Part shown: positions 25,080 to 33,590 of the stretch, piece after piece
Layout of the letters: every line of letters starts with the position of its first letter
Numbering within the stretch: the first letter of the stretch is position 1
DNA from: Bradyrhizobium jicamae
GTDB lineage: Bacteria; Pseudomonadota; Alphaproteobacteria; Rhizobiales; Xanthobacteraceae
Length of the DNA stretch: 64,000 nt
Assembly (NCBI RefSeq): GCF_018130215.1
Contig: NZ_JAFCKQ010000011.1
Coordinates: 1 to 64,000 of the forward strand
Reading direction: 5' to 3'
The notes under the pieces: model-generated
What the model was told of the DNA's origin: nothing
Databases searched by the model: none
Seen by the model: only the letters and a program-made list of their open reading frames with translations
Program-made: the position numbers and the translations under genes

Positions 25080-25730
25080 ATGGATCCACAAACCATCATC
25101 GCACGGCGTGTAGCCAAGGAACTCCGGCCGGGTAACCTCGTCAATCTCGGCATCGGGATTCCAACACTGGTTGCGAATTATGTTCCTGCCGGGCTCAGGG
25201 TTTTCTTCCAGTCCGAAAACGGCTTGATCGGCACGGGCCCGATCCCCGAACAGGGCATGGCCCATCCGCTGCTGACCGATGCCGGCGGAAGGCCGATCAG
25301 CGCATTGCCGGGTGCGGCCATCTTCGACAGTGCGATTTCGTTCGGCTTGATCCGTGGCGGCCACGTCGACATCACGGTGCTCGGCGGCCTGCAGGTCGAC
25401 GTCGACGGTCATCTCGCCAACTGGATGATCCCGGGAAAGATGGTTCCCGGCATGGGCGGCGCCATGGATCTCGTCACCGGTGCCAAGCGCGTCATCGTCG
25501 CCATGCAACATGCGGCAAAAGGTAAATCGAAGATCGTGGCCAGATGTAACCTGCCGCTGACATCGGCGCGGCCGGTTGATCTCGTGGTGACCGATATGGC
25601 GGTCATCGCGTTTCCGGATGGCAAGGCAACGCTTCTGGAAACGGCGCCGGGCCTGACGGTTGCGGAGGTTCTGGCGGTGACGGAAGCCGAACTCGCGCTT
25701 CCCGATGCGATCCCCGAAATGACGCTCTGA
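25080..25730 (+). CDS. atoA: Acetate/acetoacetate CoA-transferase, beta subunit
   Basis: The 216-residue B subunit begins three bases after the alpha-subunit stop, so translation is probably coupled. It carries the motif S-E-N-G-L-I-G with Glu46, the residue that forms the enzyme-CoA thioester in this family, and the N-terminal G-I-G-I-P-T segment. Together the subunits would activate acetoacetate or butyrate at the expense of acetyl-CoA, releasing acetate. That reaction links this operon with the Pta-AckA pair encoded on the other strand downstream. Confidence 0.92.
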   Translation: MDPQTIIARRVAKELRPGNLVNLGIGIPTLVANYVPAGLRVFFQSENGLIGTGPIPEQGMAHPLLTDAGGRPISALPGAAIFDSAISFGLIRGGHVDITVLGGLQVDVDGHLANWMIPGKMVPGMGGAMDLVTGAKRVIVAMQHAAKGKSKIVARCNLPLTSARPVDLVVTDMAVIAFPDGKATLLETAPGLTVAEVLAVTEAELALPDAIPEMTL

Positions 25731-25748
25731 CAAAAGCGAGCAGATACC

Positions 25749-26207
25749 ATGAGGATTTTCAACGGGTTCGACGAGCTCAAGTCTGCTGTCGGCACTGAAG
25801 TCGGCATCAGCGAATGGATCGAGATCACCCAGGACCGCATCAACAAGTTCGCCGACGCGACCTGCGATGAGCAGTGGATTCACGTCGACCAGGAACGCGC
25901 GAAGGCCGAGATGCCCGGAGGCAAGCCAATCGCCCACGGCCTCTTGTCACTGAGCCTGACGCCGATGTTCATCCGCTCGGTGATGGGCCTCAAGGGTCTG
26001 AAGAATACCCTCAACTATGGTGCGGACCGGATTCGTTATCTGACGCCGGTGCCTGCCGGATCAAAGTTGCGCGGCCGCGTCGGCATCGCGGAAGCCGAAG
26101 ACGTGCCGCCGAATGGGCTGAGGGTTCATTATCGCGTCGTGATCGAGATGGAGGGCGGTACCCGCCCTGCCTGCGTCGCGGAAGTCATTGGCCTGCACTA
26201 CAGCTGA
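25749..26207 (+). CDS. MaoC-family (R)-enoyl-CoA hydratase-like protein
   Basis: The 152-residue protein has the single hot-dog fold of MaoC/PhaJ hydratases. The hydratase-2 motif is seen as F-A-D-A-T-C-D-E-Q-W-I-H, with Asp40 and His45 in the catalytic places, followed by I-A-H-G-L-L. It should hydrate trans-2-enoyl-CoA to (R)-3-hydroxyacyl-CoA, the PHA precursor, or run in reverse. It sits 18 bp after atoA and converges on fabI, whose product could act on the same enoyl group. NodN-like members share this fold, so substrate length is open. Confidence 0.85.
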   Translation: MRIFNGFDELKSAVGTEVGISEWIEITQDRINKFADATCDEQWIHVDQERAKAEMPGGKPIAHGLLSLSLTPMFIRSVMGLKGLKNTLNYGADRIRYLTPVPAGSKLRGRVGIAEAEDVPPNGLRVHYRVVIEMEGGTRPACVAEVIGLHYS

Positions 26208-26225
26208 ACCGGATCTCGGCGGCGT

Positions 26226-27017
26226 TCAATCGATGATGTGGTACCCGCCATCGATATAGAGCACGCTGCCTGTGATCAGCTTGGCACCATCGAGCGCGAG
26301 AAATGCCGTGGCCTTGCCGACGTCATCGATGCTGACCAGGCTGCGCGTCGGCGCCTGCGACTGCGCCTTGTCCATCAATTCGTCGAATTCCGGAATCCCG
26401 GATGCTGCGCGGGTGGCAAGCGGCCCTGGGGAGATGGCGTGGACTCGAATGCCTTTCGGCCCGAGCTCGGCCGCGATGTAGCGCACTGCTGCCTCAAGCG
26501 CTGCCTTCGCGACGCCCATGACATTGTAGTTCTTCACCACCATCTGGCTTCCGTAATACGTCATGGTGAACATCGTACCGCCGTTCTTCATCAGCGGTTC
26601 GGCGAGATGGGCCATGCGCATGAACGACCAGCAGGATACATCCATGGTCTTCTGGAAGCCCCCGCGATCGACATCGACCACACGACCATGCAGGGCGTCC
26701 TTCGGCGAGAACGCGATCGAGTGAAGCAGGAAGTCGAGCTGGCCCCAATCCTTTTCGATGCGCTCGAACACCTTCTCGGTCTCGCCTTCGACCATCACGT
26801 CGAGCGGCATGAAGATGGACGACTCCAGCGCCCTGGCCAGCGGTTCAACGTGCTTCTTCGCCTTCTCGTTGAGGTAGGTGACAGCGAGTTCGGCGCCGAG
26901 CGCCCGAAACGCCTTCGCACAGCCCCAGGCGATCGATTGGTCATTGGCTATGCCGACGATCAATCCCTTCTTGCCTTTCAGTGCGACATTGGTTTCAGGA
27001 TAAACGGGGATGTTCAT
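26226..27017 (-). CDS. fabI: Enoyl-[acyl-carrier-protein] reductase, FabI type
   Basis: The start at 27017 lies five bases after the ackA stop, giving 263 residues. FabI hallmarks are the divergent nucleotide motif G-I-A-N-D-Q-S-I-A-W-G (22-32), L-L-H-S-I-A-F near 97, and catalytic Tyr164 with Lys171 in N-Y-N-V-M-G-V-A-K, spaced exactly as in E. coli FabI (156/163). It reduces enoyl thioesters with NADH. Being the last gene of a pta-ackA operon is unusual for a housekeeping FabI. A second, low-oxygen role as a crotonyl/enoyl reductase is an attractive inference. Confidence 0.9.
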   Translation of the reverse strand: MNIPVYPETNVALKGKKGLIVGIANDQSIAWGCAKAFRALGAELAVTYLNEKAKKHVEPLARALESSIFMPLDVMVEGETEKVFERIEKDWGQLDFLLHSIAFSPKDALHGRVVDVDRGGFQKTMDVSCWSFMRMAHLAEPLMKNGGTMFTMTYYGSQMVVKNYNVMGVAKAALEAAVRYIAAELGPKGIRVHAISPGPLATRAASGIPEFDELMDKAQSQAPTRSLVSIDDVGKATAFLALDGAKLITGSVLYIDGGYHIID

Positions 27018-27022
27018 GACTT

Positions 27023-28228
27023 TTACTCGCGTTTTGGATTTGGCGATGGCTGCTTCATGAGCAGCGTCAGCGTATGGTGCGCGATCATCAGTTCCTCGTC
27101 GGTCGGCACGACATAGACGGGAATGCGGCTGTCGGATCGGGAAATTCTGGTTGCATGCCGCGCATTCTCGGCGGGATCCAGCACGATCCCGAGCCATGCC
27201 AGCCTTTCGGCGATGCGGGCGCGGATCGAAACCGAATTCTCGCCGATCCCCGCGGTGAAGACGAAGCCGTCGAGCCCTTCCAGGGCGGCTGCCAGCATGC
27301 CGGCGTTGAGGCCAACGCGGTAGACGAAATAGTCGATCGCAAATGCAGCTCGTGGGTCGGCGCTGACCTCGAGTTCGCGCATATCGTTGCTGGCGCCGGA
27401 CAGACCCTTCAACCCGCAGTCACGATACAGAAAGTCCTGTACTTTGGACGCGGACATGCCCTTCTCCGTGAGCAGGTAAAGGACGACACCAGGATCGAGC
27501 TGACCCGGCCGCGTTCCCATCGCGAGGCCATCAAGGGCCGTGAAGCCCATCGTGCTCTCGACGCTCTTCCCTGCCCGCATCGCGCACATCGAGGCGCCGC
27601 TACCGAGATGAGCCACGATCACACGTCCGACCGCGACCTCCGGCGCCAGTTGGGGCATGCGCTTGGCCACATATTCGTAGGACAGGCCATGGAAGCCGTA
27701 GCGCCTGATGCCCTCGGCGTACAGCTGGTGTGGAATGGCGTAATGGTCCGCCAGTGGGTCATGGTCGCGGTGAAATGCCGTGTCGAAGCAGGCCACCTGT
27801 GGCAGGGCTGGAAAATTCGCCAGCAGTGACTTGATGGGCGCCAGGTTATGCGGCTGGTGCAGGGGCGCCAACGGCGCGTAGCGCTCCAGTCGCGACACGA
27901 CCAGGGGGTCGATCAGCACCGGGTGCGCGTAATCCGGACCGCCGTGAACGACCCGATGGCCCACGGCGAGAGGGCTGATGTTGAGTTCCTCTCTCAACCA
28001 CGCGCCGGCGACGGACATTGCGGCAGGAACATCGGCAACCGCCTCGATGGGATATGCACGCTCGGCCAGCGGCTCGCCGCTGGAGCCGCTGGCGCGCATC
28101 CGCGGTCGGCTGCCGATGCCATCGATCTGGCCCTTCAGTTGCCGCCGCAGCTGGCCTTCGCCTTCTACCGCGAAGACCTGGAATTTCACGCTGGAGGAGC
28201 CGGCATTGACGACGAGGATCGTATCCAT
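27023..28228 (-). CDS. ackA: Acetate kinase
   Basis: The start at ATG 28228 opens the typical [16 protein letters not shown] and gives 401 residues, the normal length. Other signatures are [26 protein letters not shown] and H-L-G-S-G-A-S. It transfers phosphate from acetyl phosphate to ADP, making ATP and acetate. It follows pta with a gap of five bases and precedes fabI by five, so the three are clearly one operon. An additional in-frame stretch upstream of 28228 belongs to the pta coding region in another frame. Confidence 0.94.
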   Translation of the reverse strand: MDTILVVNAGSSSVKFQVFAVEGEGQLRRQLKGQIDGIGSRPRMRASGSSGEPLAERAYPIEAVADVPAAMSVAGAWLREELNISPLAVGHRVVHGGPDYAHPVLIDPLVVSRLERYAPLAPLHQPHNLAPIKSLLANFPALPQVACFDTAFHRDHDPLADHYAIPHQLYAEGIRRYGFHGLSYEYVAKRMPQLAPEVAVGRVIVAHLGSGASMCAMRAGKSVESTMGFTALDGLAMGTRPGQLDPGVVLYLLTEKGMSASKVQDFLYRDCGLKGLSGASNDMRELEVSADPRAAFAIDYFVYRVGLNAGMLAAALEGLDGFVFTAGIGENSVSIRARIAERLAWLGIVLDPAENARHATRISRSDSRIPVYVVPTDEELMIAHHTLTLLMKQPSPNPKRE

Positions 28229-28233
28229 GGCAA

Positions 28234-29208
28234 TCACGCGGCGGCGATGGGAGCACTTCGACGCCGGGCATCCGCGTAAAGGCACGCAACTGCGGCTGAC
28301 GCCATCCGTGACCGCGCCGAATCGGCACGTGATGTCAGCACCACCGGCACCCGAGCGCCGAGCACGATGCCGGCACCGTCGGCCTTGGCGAAATAGGCGA
28401 GATTCTTCGCCAACATGTTGCCGGACTCGAGGTCGGGCACGACTAGAATCTGCGCCCGGCCAGCGACCTCGGACCTGATTCCCTTGATCCGCGCCGCCTC
28501 CGTGTCGATCGCATTGTCGAAAGCAAGCGGACCATCGAGCAGCGCGCCGGTGATCTGCTTGCGATCCGCCATCTTGCAAAGCGCGGCCGCTTCGATCGTC
28601 GACGGGATCTTCGAAGTCACCGTCTCCACCGCCGACAGGATCGCGACCCGCGGTGTCGTGCCAAAACCTGCCACGTTGTAGAGATCGACAGCGTTCTGGA
28701 TGATGTCCCGCTTGGCATCGAGGTCCGGAAAAATGTTGATCGCGGCATCTGTGACGAACACCGTCTCGGTATAGGCAGGCACATCCATCACGAACACGTG
28801 GCTGATGCGCCGGTCGGTGCGCAGCCCGCCGACCTTTGCCGTCACGCTCCGCATCAGTTCATCAGTGTGGAGGCTGCCCTTCATCAGGATTTCGCCTCGA
28901 CCTTCAAGAATCAATTCGACGCCCCTGGCCGCGGCAGCCGCCTCAGTTGGCGGCGTATCGACGATCTCATAGCCCGCAACATCAATATCGTGCTTCGCCG
29001 CTGTTTCCCGGATCCGCGCGGCCGGCCCGACCAGAACCGCCTTGATGATCCCGGCTTCAGCGGAGTCGATCGCCCCTCGCAGTGAGCTCTCGTCGCAGGG
29101 ATGCACGACGATGGTGGATACCGAGGGAACGCCCTTCGCGGCGACGATGAGGCGATCGTATTTCGATCCCGGCTGGGCTTCGTTCGGTCCGGTTGCCATG
29201 GCACTCAT
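28234..29208 (-). CDS. pta: Phosphate acetyl/butyryltransferase
   Basis: The 324-residue protein is the stand-alone PTA_PTB domain. It shows [14 protein letters not shown] near residue 33, [20 protein letters not shown], and D-G-P-L-A-F-D-N-A near the C-terminus. It should convert acetyl-CoA (or butyryl-CoA) and phosphate to the acyl phosphate used by AckA. The family does not separate acetyl from butyryl substrates by eye. It lies 17 bp after the DUF3141 gene stop. Cytoplasmic. Confidence 0.9.
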   Translation of the reverse strand: MSAMATGPNEAQPGSKYDRLIVAAKGVPSVSTIVVHPCDESSLRGAIDSAEAGIIKAVLVGPAARIRETAAKHDIDVAGYEIVDTPPTEAAAAARGVELILEGRGEILMKGSLHTDELMRSVTAKVGGLRTDRRISHVFVMDVPAYTETVFVTDAAINIFPDLDAKRDIIQNAVDLYNVAGFGTTPRVAILSAVETVTSKIPSTIEAAALCKMADRKQITGALLDGPLAFDNAIDTEAARIKGIRSEVAGRAQILVVPDLESGNMLAKNLAYFAKADGAGIVLGARVPVVLTSRADSARSRMASAAVACLYADARRRSAPIAAA

Positions 29209-29225
29209 CGCTCCGCTCTGATTTG

Positions 29226-31436
29226 CTATGACGCCCGGGCTTTCGGATCGAAAGGGGCGCTGTTGCTGTGGTCGTCGAGCCCGAACAGCCCGGCGACCTG
29301 CTTCAATCGCTTGGCAACTTCGCCGGATATCTCCGCGCTTGCCGACAGCACGTCCCGAATGGCGGCAAACACCCTGCGGCGCTCGTCCATGTCGTCCGGC
29401 AAAAGCTTTGGAATAGTCGCAAGTGCGGCCTCCCGATCAAGCAGAAGCATGAAGAACTGCTCGCGGACAAGCATCTTGAAATCCGCGAGCGTCATGCGCG
29501 CGGCCTCGTCGGCCTGGCGGAGCCGCCGCAGCGCCTCGAGGCTGCGCTCGTCCACCATGCCCCGGGCCGATCCGACGTAAAGCAAGGCCCGGATGCCGGC
29601 CTCTCGCATCCCGCCGGAGCCGATCCTGGATGTGAGCTCCGCCGTGCGAGCTTGCAAGAACTCGCGGTGCTTTGGATTCATGTCGCGGCGTCGGGAGGGT
29701 GTCGACTGCGGATCGACCCCGACCGCGGCTTGCAGGGCTGGCGAGCCATAGATGGCTAGGAACATCGCCTCGCTCAGCGCCTCCTGCGAGTCGCGCCACT
29801 GATCGAGCGAACTGACGATCTGTTTCGATACGCGCTCCTGGAACGCCAGAAACGGATTGTCCTTGGCAACAGGCTTGCGCTGGTCGCGCGCCCTGTCTGC
29901 GGCGTTCTCAATCATCTTCATCCAAGGGTTCTCGCTGCTGAACGCCTCGTATTGCAGGCGGAGCGGATGCCAATTGCGCATCATTTCCGCCATATGTGGC
30001 GTGACCATCGATTTGACCCAAGGCTGCACGTATTTCTGATAGGCAGCCAGATTCATTTCTGAGACACGCTTGGCGGTTTCGAACCTCCGCTCGTCCTCGG
30101 GCGAATTCCCCCCCATCGCACGGATATCATCGAGCGTTCTGGCCTCGCAGCGCATTACCCACTGTCCGATCGCAAGCTCATCATTGAGCGTATCGGATCC
30201 CTTCGCCTCGAAGGTCGCCTCGTAAAGACCGGGCGGCAACACATCGATCAGGTCGATGTTGCTCGAGAACTCCGCGTGCTCCTTCTTGGCTACGCCACCG
30301 GAAACGAAGATGCCGAGATGGCCGACCGTCTCGTGCACGGTGTAGACGATGGTCTGCCCATGTGCCCTGATCTCGTCGACGTCCGCGTAAAGGTCCAGAA
30401 TCCAGTGCAGCGCCTGTTGCGGAGGCGTGATGTTGTCGCCCTTCGAGCAGAACACCACGATCGGCGAGCGAATATTGCGCAGATCGACCGTGGCCCCGTC
30501 GGACATCGTGACACGTCCAGCGGCCAGGTTGTTGCCGATGAAGAGCTCGTCGACGATGAACTGGATCTCCTCGGCATTGAGGTTGACGTGTCCACCCCAC
30601 CAGCGCTCGAATTCGAGATAGCGATCTGCCTCGGTATCGACCTTGGAGTAGACGTTGTACTGCTTCGTCCACAGCGTGTTCGAGGGATTCTGGTTCTCGA
30701 AGTTCTGCACCAGCCAGGCACCGTCAAACTTGCCGGCGCCGAGGTCACTGGAAAGCGCGGTCAGCCAGCTTCCGCCGAGCAGTCCGCCGGAATAGCGCAT
30801 CGGATATTTGCCGTGTACGCCGGCCCAGTACGCCAGCGGCGCGCCCGCCACAATCACCGGACCGAACAGTTCCGGCCGTAGGGAGGCGAGAATCATGATC
30901 GCCCAGCCGGCCTGGCAGTTGCCGATCACGCATGGTTTGCCATCAGCCTCGGGATGCCGCTCGATGACCTTTTCAATGAAGATGGCTTCAGCGTGAGCAA
31001 TGCGCTCGATGGTCTGGCCCGGCATCGGCTCGGGCAGGAAGCCGATGAAATAACAGGGATGCCCTGCCTTCATCGCGACTCCAATTTCGCTGTCGGCCTT
31101 GAAGCCGCCGATCCCCGGTCCATGGCCCGCACGCGGGTCGACGACTACGAACGGCCTGCGGTTGAGGTCGATTTCCACACCCTTGGGCGGGACGATGCGC
31201 ACCAGCGCATAGTTGACGGGCTGCTCGAGCGTGCGGCCGTCCAGGATGAGCTCGGCTGCATAGCTCAGGACATGGGGCGCTGTCTGGGCAACCTGCTCGC
31301 GATACTGATCGCCGCGCTGGCGCAGGACATCGAGAAGCAGCACGCTTCGCTGCCCGGCATCCACCATATATTCCACGGCCTTGGCGACGACCCCTGACAG
31401 GGGGCCGCCCGGGAGTTGCGGATTGTCCAGCGACAT
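29226..31436 (-). CDS. DUF3141 protein with PhaC-like alpha/beta hydrolase core
   Basis: The 736-residue protein has an N-terminal helical part and then an alpha/beta-hydrolase core. The nucleophile elbow reads G-N-C-Q-A-G with Cys174, like the Cys of PHA synthases rather than the Ser of lipases. The likely triad partners are Asp334 in S-K-G-D-N-I-T-P and His373 in V-G-H-L-G. The remaining half is helical and not recognisable. DUF3141 proteins are commonly found beside pta-ackA in this group of bacteria. A role in acyl-CoA/PHA chemistry is plausible but unproven. It is the first gene of the operon, 57 bp from a FixK-type box. Confidence 0.88.
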   Translation of the reverse strand: MSLDNPQLPGGPLSGVVAKAVEYMVDAGQRSVLLLDVLRQRGDQYREQVAQTAPHVLSYAAELILDGRTLEQPVNYALVRIVPPKGVEIDLNRRPFVVVDPRAGHGPGIGGFKADSEIGVAMKAGHPCYFIGFLPEPMPGQTIERIAHAEAIFIEKVIERHPEADGKPCVIGNCQAGWAIMILASLRPELFGPVIVAGAPLAYWAGVHGKYPMRYSGGLLGGSWLTALSSDLGAGKFDGAWLVQNFENQNPSNTLWTKQYNVYSKVDTEADRYLEFERWWGGHVNLNAEEIQFIVDELFIGNNLAAGRVTMSDGATVDLRNIRSPIVVFCSKGDNITPPQQALHWILDLYADVDEIRAHGQTIVYTVHETVGHLGIFVSGGVAKKEHAEFSSNIDLIDVLPPGLYEATFEAKGSDTLNDELAIGQWVMRCEARTLDDIRAMGGNSPEDERRFETAKRVSEMNLAAYQKYVQPWVKSMVTPHMAEMMRNWHPLRLQYEAFSSENPWMKMIENAADRARDQRKPVAKDNPFLAFQERVSKQIVSSLDQWRDSQEALSEAMFLAIYGSPALQAAVGVDPQSTPSRRRDMNPKHREFLQARTAELTSRIGSGGMREAGIRALLYVGSARGMVDERSLEALRRLRQADEAARMTLADFKMLVREQFFMLLLDREAALATIPKLLPDDMDERRRVFAAIRDVLSASAEISGEVAKRLKQVAGLFGLDDHSNSAPFDPKARAS

Positions 31437-31492
31437 CGTTTTGGGTCCTTCCGCCGACGCATCGATTGAAGGCGTCTGGCGCGCCCGGATCG

Positions 31493-31506
31493 TTGATCTA
31501 GGTCAA
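31493..31506. promoter_or_regulatory. FixK/FNR-type box in a divergent promoter
   Basis: TTGATCTAGGTCAA fits TTGAT-N4-GTCAA. It sits 57 bp before the DUF3141-pta-ackA-fabI operon on one side and 47 bp before the GNAT gene on the other, so it could control both. Confidence 0.75.
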
Positions 31507-31553
31507 ACCACGAACTCGACTGTGCGCCCTTCTGGCACCGGGAGGACATTTGG

Positions 31554-32075
31554 ATGCCCGTGCCTGAGAATTATGCAGCGCGCGAACGTCTGCGCGACGG
31601 CCGGAGCGTCGAGATCCGCATGTTACGGGCCGACGACCAGGAAGACATGTTGGAGGCGATCGGTCGCACGAGCAGCCAGTCACTGCAACGTCGTTTCTTC
31701 GGTCCCAAGCGAAGCTTCTCGGCGAGGGAGGTCGATTTCTTCATGAACATCGATTTCACCAATCACGTCGCCTTGATCGCGCTTTCCGACGAGGACGGAA
31801 ACGAAGTGATTATCGGCGGCGGCCGCTACATCGTAACGAACTCCGGAACAGCGGAGATCGCGTTCGTGACCATCGACGACTATCAGGGACAGGGCGTCGC
31901 TAGCTTGCTCATGCGACACCTTATCATCCTGGCGCGCACGGCTGGACTCGAACAGTTAGTCGCGGACGTCCTGCCGGGGAACACGGCGATGCGAAAGGTT
32001 TTCGCCAAGTTTGGCTTTCAGGTCCGCCGCGGAAAGGACCCGCAGGCCATTTGTCTGGAGCTATCTCTGCATTAG
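31554..32075 (+). CDS. GNAT-family N-acetyltransferase
   Basis: The 173-residue protein has the GNAT acetyl-CoA site Q-G-Q-G-V-A (111-116) and the later segments L-P-G-N-T-A-M-R-K-V-F-A-K-F-G-F. The N-terminal half (R-F-F-G, F-F-M-N-I-D-F) resembles the acetyltransferase domain of Pat-type protein lysine acetyltransferases that modify acyl-CoA synthetases. It is divergent from the acetyl-phosphate operon and shares its FixK-type box, so regulation of acetyl metabolism is a reasonable inference. GGGAGGA precedes the ATG. Confidence 0.85.
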   Translation: MPVPENYAARERLRDGRSVEIRMLRADDQEDMLEAIGRTSSQSLQRRFFGPKRSFSAREVDFFMNIDFTNHVALIALSDEDGNEVIIGGGRYIVTNSGTAEIAFVTIDDYQGQGVASLLMRHLIILARTAGLEQLVADVLPGNTAMRKVFAKFGFQVRRGKDPQAICLELSLH

Positions 32076-32207
32076 GCAGAAGTTCACCTCCTCAGCTGCT
32101 TCTACGCCGCAAAATGCCCAGCTGCCCAGATCGAACAGCACGGACGATTGAACCTGCGCAGCAACGTTGAAGGCGCGGTGCACCGTTCATAGCCCCAGGG
32201 GGTACCG

Positions 32208-32639
32208 TCACCGCAGCGAAATCGTGAGTCCGCCCAGATTGGCCGCAAATTCCAGACCTGCCTTGGGGCCTTTGAGTATCAGCACCACGCCGTGTTCATT
32301 TCGCATGCTCACCCCGCCTACGCCCGCGGCCCATGCTCCACCCGCTCCGACGAGAGCATAGCTGCCGGCGAAATCGTTGACATCTCTGATGCCCGAGGCC
32401 GTGCCTTCCAGCCAGCTCACCGAGGCGCCCGCGGTTATGCCGAGGCTGAAGCCGGACACGACAAATCGATACTGGCGTCCGCGGTAGATCAACACGCCGT
32501 TTCCGCCGCCGCCGCCGACGACAAGAGCCGCCTTCACGAACTTGACCTGGACATGGCCCGTCGCCTGCGCGAAGCATGGCGTGACCAAAAGAATCATCGC
32601 AACAAGCGTCCGCACAACCGTGCGCATTATGCACCGCAT
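32208..32639 (-). CDS. Glycine-rich exported protein, paralogue 1
   Basis: I choose ATG 32639 because GGGGAG lies upstream and the product then has 143 residues, the same as its paralogue at 40331. After a signal peptide (ending C-F-A-Q-A) comes a glycine-rich beta-type domain: L-V-V-G-G-G-G-G-N-G-V-L, V-S-G-F-S-L-G-I-T-A-G-A-S, G-A-G-G-A-W-A-A-G-V-G-G, and a final G-L-T-I-S-L-R. The G-x-G-V-L and S-x-G-x-x-x-G-A-S spacing resembles SYLF/Ysc84-type lipid-binding domains, but I cannot assign it. It is third in the operon behind DUF3300 and DUF2950 genes. Confidence 0.7.
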   Translation of the reverse strand: MRCIMRTVVRTLVAMILLVTPCFAQATGHVQVKFVKAALVVGGGGGNGVLIYRGRQYRFVVSGFSLGITAGASVSWLEGTASGIRDVNDFAGSYALVGAGGAWAAGVGGVSMRNEHGVVLILKGPKAGLEFAANLGGLTISLR

Positions 32640-32660
32640 CACTGCAACTCCCCTCATCCC

Positions 32661-33590
32661 TCAGGGATTGGCGACATCCACCTTCTTCCAGGTGTGGTCA
32701 GGGTCGAAAACGATCATGCGCTTGGCGACGAAATCGGTGCGTGAACCGAGATCCTTCTGGTAGACGGTACCGGTATGGTTCACCAGAAATGTCATGACGC
32801 CGGAGTTGCCGTATTCTGCGGGATAGGCAACCAACGCGAAGCCGCCGATCATCTTGCCCTTCACGACGTAGTTGAGTGCCCCGCCGGGAGCGTCTGAGCC
32901 CTGCGCCTTCAAGATCCGATAGTAGTACCCGTGGTATGGCGCGCCCTCCGCTCCGACCTTGTAGCCTTCGGTGGCTGCCTGGGCTGCCAATTCGCCGAGT
33001 GGGCTGGGGTCCTTGTCGTCGCGCCAGAACAAGCCATCCGTCTTGCCGGGGCTACTGACGACGCGTTGGGCATAGACCCCTACCCCCTGACCGCGATCCT
33101 TGTCGGCATATTCTCGCTGGGCATCGACATAGGCAAGACAAGTCTGGATGGTATCGAGTTCGTTGCGCCCGATCCGGCGGTAGAGGATTTCACGGCGGCC
33201 TGCCGCTGCATCGAAACTCCAGCCGTCGCGGTTGTTGACGAGCGGAATCGGAAACGGGAAATCATCCGGGCCCAGGATCAACGTGGCCCGCTTGTGCTGG
33301 TCAGCCTTGATCGAATGCTTGGCGTCGTAAGCAGAAAGGAACCGCTGCCGCGCGTCGGCGTCGGCGACGTCGTCGCCGGATTCGATGATATCGGCGGCAT
33401 CACGGCCGAGCACCTTCAGTATGGCCCGACTCGTGCCCTCCTTGACGGCGATCGCCAGAGCGGCCGCCGCATCCTCCGGATTGGGAAAGGCTTGCTGGGC
33501 CCGGGCCGGCGACCACAGCAAGGCAAGCGCCGCTGCGGCCGCGATTCCGACGGACGCCGCGCGATGTCGAGAGAACGGGGAGCCGGTCAT
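32661..33590 (-). CDS. DUF2950 exported protein
   Basis: The start at 33590 overlaps the DUF3300 stop as ATGA and has GGAGGTG upstream, giving 309 residues with a signal peptide ending W-S-P-A-R-A-Q. The mature sequence matches DUF2950: F-P-N-P-E-D-A-A-A-A-L near the N-terminus, W-S-F-D-A-A-A-G-R-R-E-I-L-Y-R-R-I-G-R-N-E, P-Y-H-G-Y-Y-Y-R-I-L-K-A-Q-G, and F-A-L-V-A-Y-P-A-E-Y-G-N-S-G-V-M-T-F. The function is not known. Genetic coupling to DUF3300 implies a joint role in the periplasm. Confidence 0.88.
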   Translation of the reverse strand: MTGSPFSRHRAASVGIAAAAALALLWSPARAQQAFPNPEDAAAALAIAVKEGTSRAILKVLGRDAADIIESGDDVADADARQRFLSAYDAKHSIKADQHKRATLILGPDDFPFPIPLVNNRDGWSFDAAAGRREILYRRIGRNELDTIQTCLAYVDAQREYADKDRGQGVGVYAQRVVSSPGKTDGLFWRDDKDPSPLGELAAQAATEGYKVGAEGAPYHGYYYRILKAQGSDAPGGALNYVVKGKMIGGFALVAYPAEYGNSGVMTFLVNHTGTVYQKDLGSRTDFVAKRMIVFDPDHTWKKVDVANP

